Below are positions 61,626 through 64,000 of a DNA stretch of 64,000 nt, in pieces (positions within the stretch are counted from its first letter, which is position 1; the number at the start of each line of letters is the position of its first letter). Source of the DNA: Algimonas ampicilliniresistens (lineage in GTDB: Bacteria; Pseudomonadota; Alphaproteobacteria; Caulobacterales; Maricaulaceae); contig NZ_BSNK01000002.1 of the NCBI RefSeq assembly GCF_030159955.1, positions 558,001-622,000 on the forward strand, written 5' to 3'. Both the position numbers and the translations under genes were made by a program. The notes under the pieces are model-generated. The model saw only the letters and a list, made by a program, of their open reading frames with translations. It was not told the origin of the DNA and did no database searches.

Positions 61626-62501
61626 CTACAGTTTCGCCAAGGCCTGACGTAGATTTCCGCCAACTTGATCCAACAGGGATGCGCTATCGGCAACGGTGGC
61701 GCCAGAGCAGACAAGGATAGCTTTCTTTATGTTGTTTTGGGTCTCGTGGAGGGCGGCCCTAGCGACGTCTGATGAGCAATTGGCGATCTCGCTCACCATC
61801 TTGATGGCGCGCGATTCCAGCTTGTCGTTTGACACCACCATATCGACCATAAACCCATCATAGACGCGGCCCAAGCGGATCATAATGGCTGTCGAGAGCA
61901 TATTGAGGATGATTTTCTGCGCGGTCCCAGCCTTCATTCGGGTTGATCCGGCAATAATTTCACTGCCCGTTTCCGCCAATATTGGGAATTCTGCTTCGGT
62001 GAGTAATGGCGTGTTTGGATTATTAGCGATGCCGATGGTCATCGCGCCCCGAGATTTAGCCGCTTTCAGAGCGCCGAGTGTGAACGGCGTGCGCCCACTT
62101 GCGGCCACACAGATGACAACGTCATGGTGGCCGGTATTTACCTCTTGCACCCAACGCTGACCATCTTGCGCAACGTCTTCTGCGCCCTCTTGGCTTTGTA
62201 TTAAGGCATCGATCCCGCCCGCCATACAGAATACGATCCGCTCAAACGGCCAGCTATAGGTGGGTCCTAACTCGGACCCATCAAGCACGGATAAACGCCC
62301 GGATGTCCCAGCGCCGACATAAATAAGACGCCCTGTTTCACCAAGCCGTTGCGCTGCGATTTCGGCCGCTTTGGCAATATCATCTACGGCGGGCTGAACA
62401 GCTTTAAGGGCGTCGACTTGACCTTCATACATAGCCGCGACCGCGTCTCGAACGGGCCACACATCCAGACCCGAGTATTTCTCGTTGATCTCTTCTGTCA
62501 T
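61626..62501 (-). CDS. murQ: N-acetylmuramic acid 6-phosphate etherase
   Basis: A 291-residue SIS-domain lyase. Motifs typical of MurQ are LIYVGAGTSGRLSVLDGSEL then GPTYSWP (with the catalytic Glu), VNTGHHDVVICVAASGRTPF, and GSEIIAGSTRMKAGTAQKII then LNMLSTA. It splits the lactyl ether of MurNAc-6-phosphate to GlcNAc-6-phosphate plus D-lactate, feeding NagA. It follows the namZ gene by 48 bp on the same strand, so the two form an operon: free MurNAc made outside, its phosphate cleaved inside. Confidence 0.94.
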   Translation of the reverse strand: MTEEINEKYSGLDVWPVRDAVAAMYEGQVDALKAVQPAVDDIAKAAEIAAQRLGETGRLIYVGAGTSGRLSVLDGSELGPTYSWPFERIVFCMAGGIDALIQSQEGAEDVAQDGQRWVQEVNTGHHDVVICVAASGRTPFTLGALKAAKSRGAMTIGIANNPNTPLLTEAEFPILAETGSEIIAGSTRMKAGTAQKIILNMLSTAIMIRLGRVYDGFMVDMVVSNDKLESRAIKMVSEIANCSSDVARAALHETQNNIKKAILVCSGATVADSASLLDQVGGNLRQALAKL

Positions 62502-62549
62502 GTTGGTCTTATCCCGTTAGATATGAGGCCGTCTGCATCAAACGCGCTA

Positions 62550-63779
62550 TTATTTATAGATGAGGTATTTTTCTCTCACGGTCTGAAATTGCGTGAGGTC
62601 AGCTTGCCAGCTTAGTTTAATATCATCGGCGCTCAGGCCGGCCTTAATCTGTGTCATCAACACATCATTGCCAGCGAGCTTATGAAAGAAATTATTGGCC
62701 AGAAAAAAAGTCTCTTTGTCTGGAAGTTGGGCATAAAAATCAATGATCCAGTCCAATGAGAGCTGCGCATCAAGCGGGGCGCTGGATGAATCATGCTTGC
62801 GTAAATCGAGGCCATAGCAGAGCTGACCGTTCAGTTTTGGCGACATCGCACCGGATACGGGGCGGGGCGTGAAAGAGAATTCTGCATTCGGATAATCAGG
62901 GTGACCGACAATTTGAAACGGTACGTCTGTACCGCGGCCAATACTAACGGTCGTGCCCTCAAACAGCGCCAAGGATGGGTATAAATAGACCGCGTCCATG
63001 TTGGGCAAGTTGGGCGAAGGTTTGATCGGTAAACTATAGGGCGTGTCGTGCGAATAGTTTTCGAGTTCAATAATAGTGAGATCGCACTGGACGCCTTTAT
63101 CTAACCACCCTTCGCCATTGATCATCTGAGCATACTCGCCAATCGTCATGCCATAAACTAATGGGACTGGATGAAGCCCGATAAATGACGAATATTCAGG
63201 CTTTAAAACGGGTCCGTCGACATAATGAGCATTAGGGTTGGGTCGGTCGAACACGATCAGGGGCGTGTCAGTCTCGGCGCAAGATTCCATCACATAATGG
63301 AGCGTGCTCAAATAGGTATAAAACCGCACGCCAACATCTTGGAGGTCAAAGACCATGACGTCCACATCGCTTAAGAGCTCAGGCGTCGGTTTTTTGTTGG
63401 TGCCATAGAGTGAGATGATCGGCAGGCCGGTCTTGGTATCGATTTCATTATCGATGGTTTCACCCGCATCTTTTAGCCCGCGAAACCCATGTTCAGGCAC
63501 GAAGATTTTGCGAATGACGACATCGTCCTCTAGCAGCGCATCAACTAAATGTTGGTCGCCCGCAACGGAGGTTGCATTGGCGACAACCGCAATGGATTGG
63601 CCAGATAGTAAGGGCAGATAGATGTCTGACCGCTCAGCGCCGACCAGAATTTTCTGTGTTGTCAGATTAACCCCGACGCTTTCGGGTGTCGCTGATGGCG
63701 CGTTCTGTCTGATGTCTGACTGACAGCCGAGAAGACAAAAGCTGAGTATGAAGAGTGGTATGATTTTCGAAAAATACAT
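62550..63779 (-). CDS. namZ: Exo-beta-N-acetylmuramidase NamZ (DUF1343) lipoprotein
   Basis: A 409-residue lipoprotein (signal PLFILSFCLLGCQSD, lipobox LLGC). The DUF1343 core is unmistakable: SIAVVANATSVAGDQHLVDA, KIFVPEHGFRGLKDAGETID, LPIISLYGTNKKPTPE, VMVFDLQDVGVRFYTYLSTL, and IVFDRPNPNAHYVDGP. NamZ of Bacillus subtilis is an exo-lytic beta-N-acetylmuramidase (GH171) that releases MurNAc from non-reducing ends. Here it is cell-envelope anchored and transcribed before murQ. It would act on chains opened by AmiD and endogenous or foreign muramidases. Confidence 0.92.
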   Translation of the reverse strand: MYFSKIIPLFILSFCLLGCQSDIRQNAPSATPESVGVNLTTQKILVGAERSDIYLPLLSGQSIAVVANATSVAGDQHLVDALLEDDVVIRKIFVPEHGFRGLKDAGETIDNEIDTKTGLPIISLYGTNKKPTPELLSDVDVMVFDLQDVGVRFYTYLSTLHYVMESCAETDTPLIVFDRPNPNAHYVDGPVLKPEYSSFIGLHPVPLVYGMTIGEYAQMINGEGWLDKGVQCDLTIIELENYSHDTPYSLPIKPSPNLPNMDAVYLYPSLALFEGTTVSIGRGTDVPFQIVGHPDYPNAEFSFTPRPVSGAMSPKLNGQLCYGLDLRKHDSSSAPLDAQLSLDWIIDFYAQLPDKETFFLANNFFHKLAGNDVLMTQIKAGLSADDIKLSWQADLTQFQTVREKYLIYK

Positions 63780-63868
63780 GCCGTTAAGCTATGCTCAAAA
63801 CCGCTCTAACTGTCCAATTTTCTTATAGGTTTTATGGGGGTGCGTTGCCCTAATCAGGACGCCATCAA

Positions 63869-64000
63869 GTGAAATCAGATGACGTAGGCCGAAGTTCGCG
63901 AAGCAACGCGAAAACTTCGCTTCAAGCGATGCTAGAAACCGGGCCTTCGGATCATTTAGAGGTCAGGGCTCCGCCCACGTTAATCGGACGAGACGCTGTA
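63869..64000 (+). CDS. 5' part of an unidentified gene (partial)
   Basis: From a GTG at 63869 a frame stays open for 44 codons to the window edge (MKSDDVGRSSRSNAKTSLQA, then a PSDHLEVRAPPTLIG stretch). It is divergent from namZ. No signal peptide or family motif is visible yet, and no good ribosome site precedes it. It could be a real gene start or a chance frame. Confidence 0.35.
   Translation, partial: MKSDDVGRSSRSNAKTSLQAMLETGPSDHLEVRAPPTLIGRDAV

Overview
The window looks like chromosomal DNA of a Gram-negative alphaproteobacterium, plausibly a marine, stalked or adhesive member of the Hyphomonadales/Maricaulales type. This rests on TonB-dependent and autotransporter outer-membrane proteins, many lipoproteins, a GntR-controlled amino-sugar locus of alphaproteobacterial style, IS6-family elements, dense ATGA/GTGA start-stop overlaps and frequent GTG/TTG starts. 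The taxon is an inference; no rRNA or tRNA gene is present to test it.

Layout. (1) 1-5.3 kb: the 3' end of an unidentified gene, then a MarR regulator divergent from a three-gene envelope export operon (RND permease, LolA-like protein, DUF1302-like outer-membrane protein). The divergent promoter carries three GTGTAT-type inverted repeats. (2) 5.3-6.4 kb: an intact-looking IS6-family element and a gene fragment cut by it. (3) 6.7-11.4 kb and 19.4-27.0 kb: two halves of a surface-polysaccharide locus. They hold a Wzx-type flippase, a CelD-like acyltransferase, an ATP-grasp ligase, a cupin/JmjC-like protein, a WecD-like acetyltransferase, a polytopic membrane protein, a GT2 glycosyltransferase, a methyltransferase, an LpxO/Asp-hydroxylase-family oxygenase and a WecE-type sugar aminotransferase. 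(4) 12.0-19.4 kb: a detoxification island wedged into that locus and bounded by IS6 debris. It has TetR and LysR regulators, two tautomerases, glyoxalase I, a GST, an NTF2-like protein, a nitronate monooxygenase and a GFA-family protein. Further IS6 debris at 27.1 kb closes the polysaccharide locus.

(5) 27.3-31 kb: an MFS/GPH-type transporter translationally coupled to a hybrid histidine kinase, convergent with a LuxR-type response regulator. (6) 31.2-38.7 kb: a 2403-residue autotransporter-like adhesin with Ig-like repeats, and a small downstream ORF. (7) 39.2-45.4 kb: a CadC-like regulator, an S9 peptidase lipoprotein, a serine hydrolase and a TPR-sulfotransferase.

(8) 45.6-63.8 kb: what I read as a peptidoglycan (muropeptide) scavenging locus. 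A TonB-dependent receptor would bring wall fragments across the outer membrane. The lipoprotein exo-muramidase NamZ would release MurNAc, the amidase AmiD and an SH3-NlpC/P60 peptidase would process stem peptides, and D-aminoacylase and a DD-peptidase-like hydrolase would act on D-amino-acid products. A DUF819 protein and a sodium:solute symporter are candidate inner-membrane carriers. In the cytoplasm a BadF-type amino-sugar kinase, MurQ, NagA and a NagB-II-type deaminase would convert MurNAc and GlcNAc to fructose-6-phosphate under a GntR/HutC regulator. Repeated TGGTAT half-sites near the receptor and sugar genes suggest co-regulation. The window ends in the first 44 codons of an unidentified gene.
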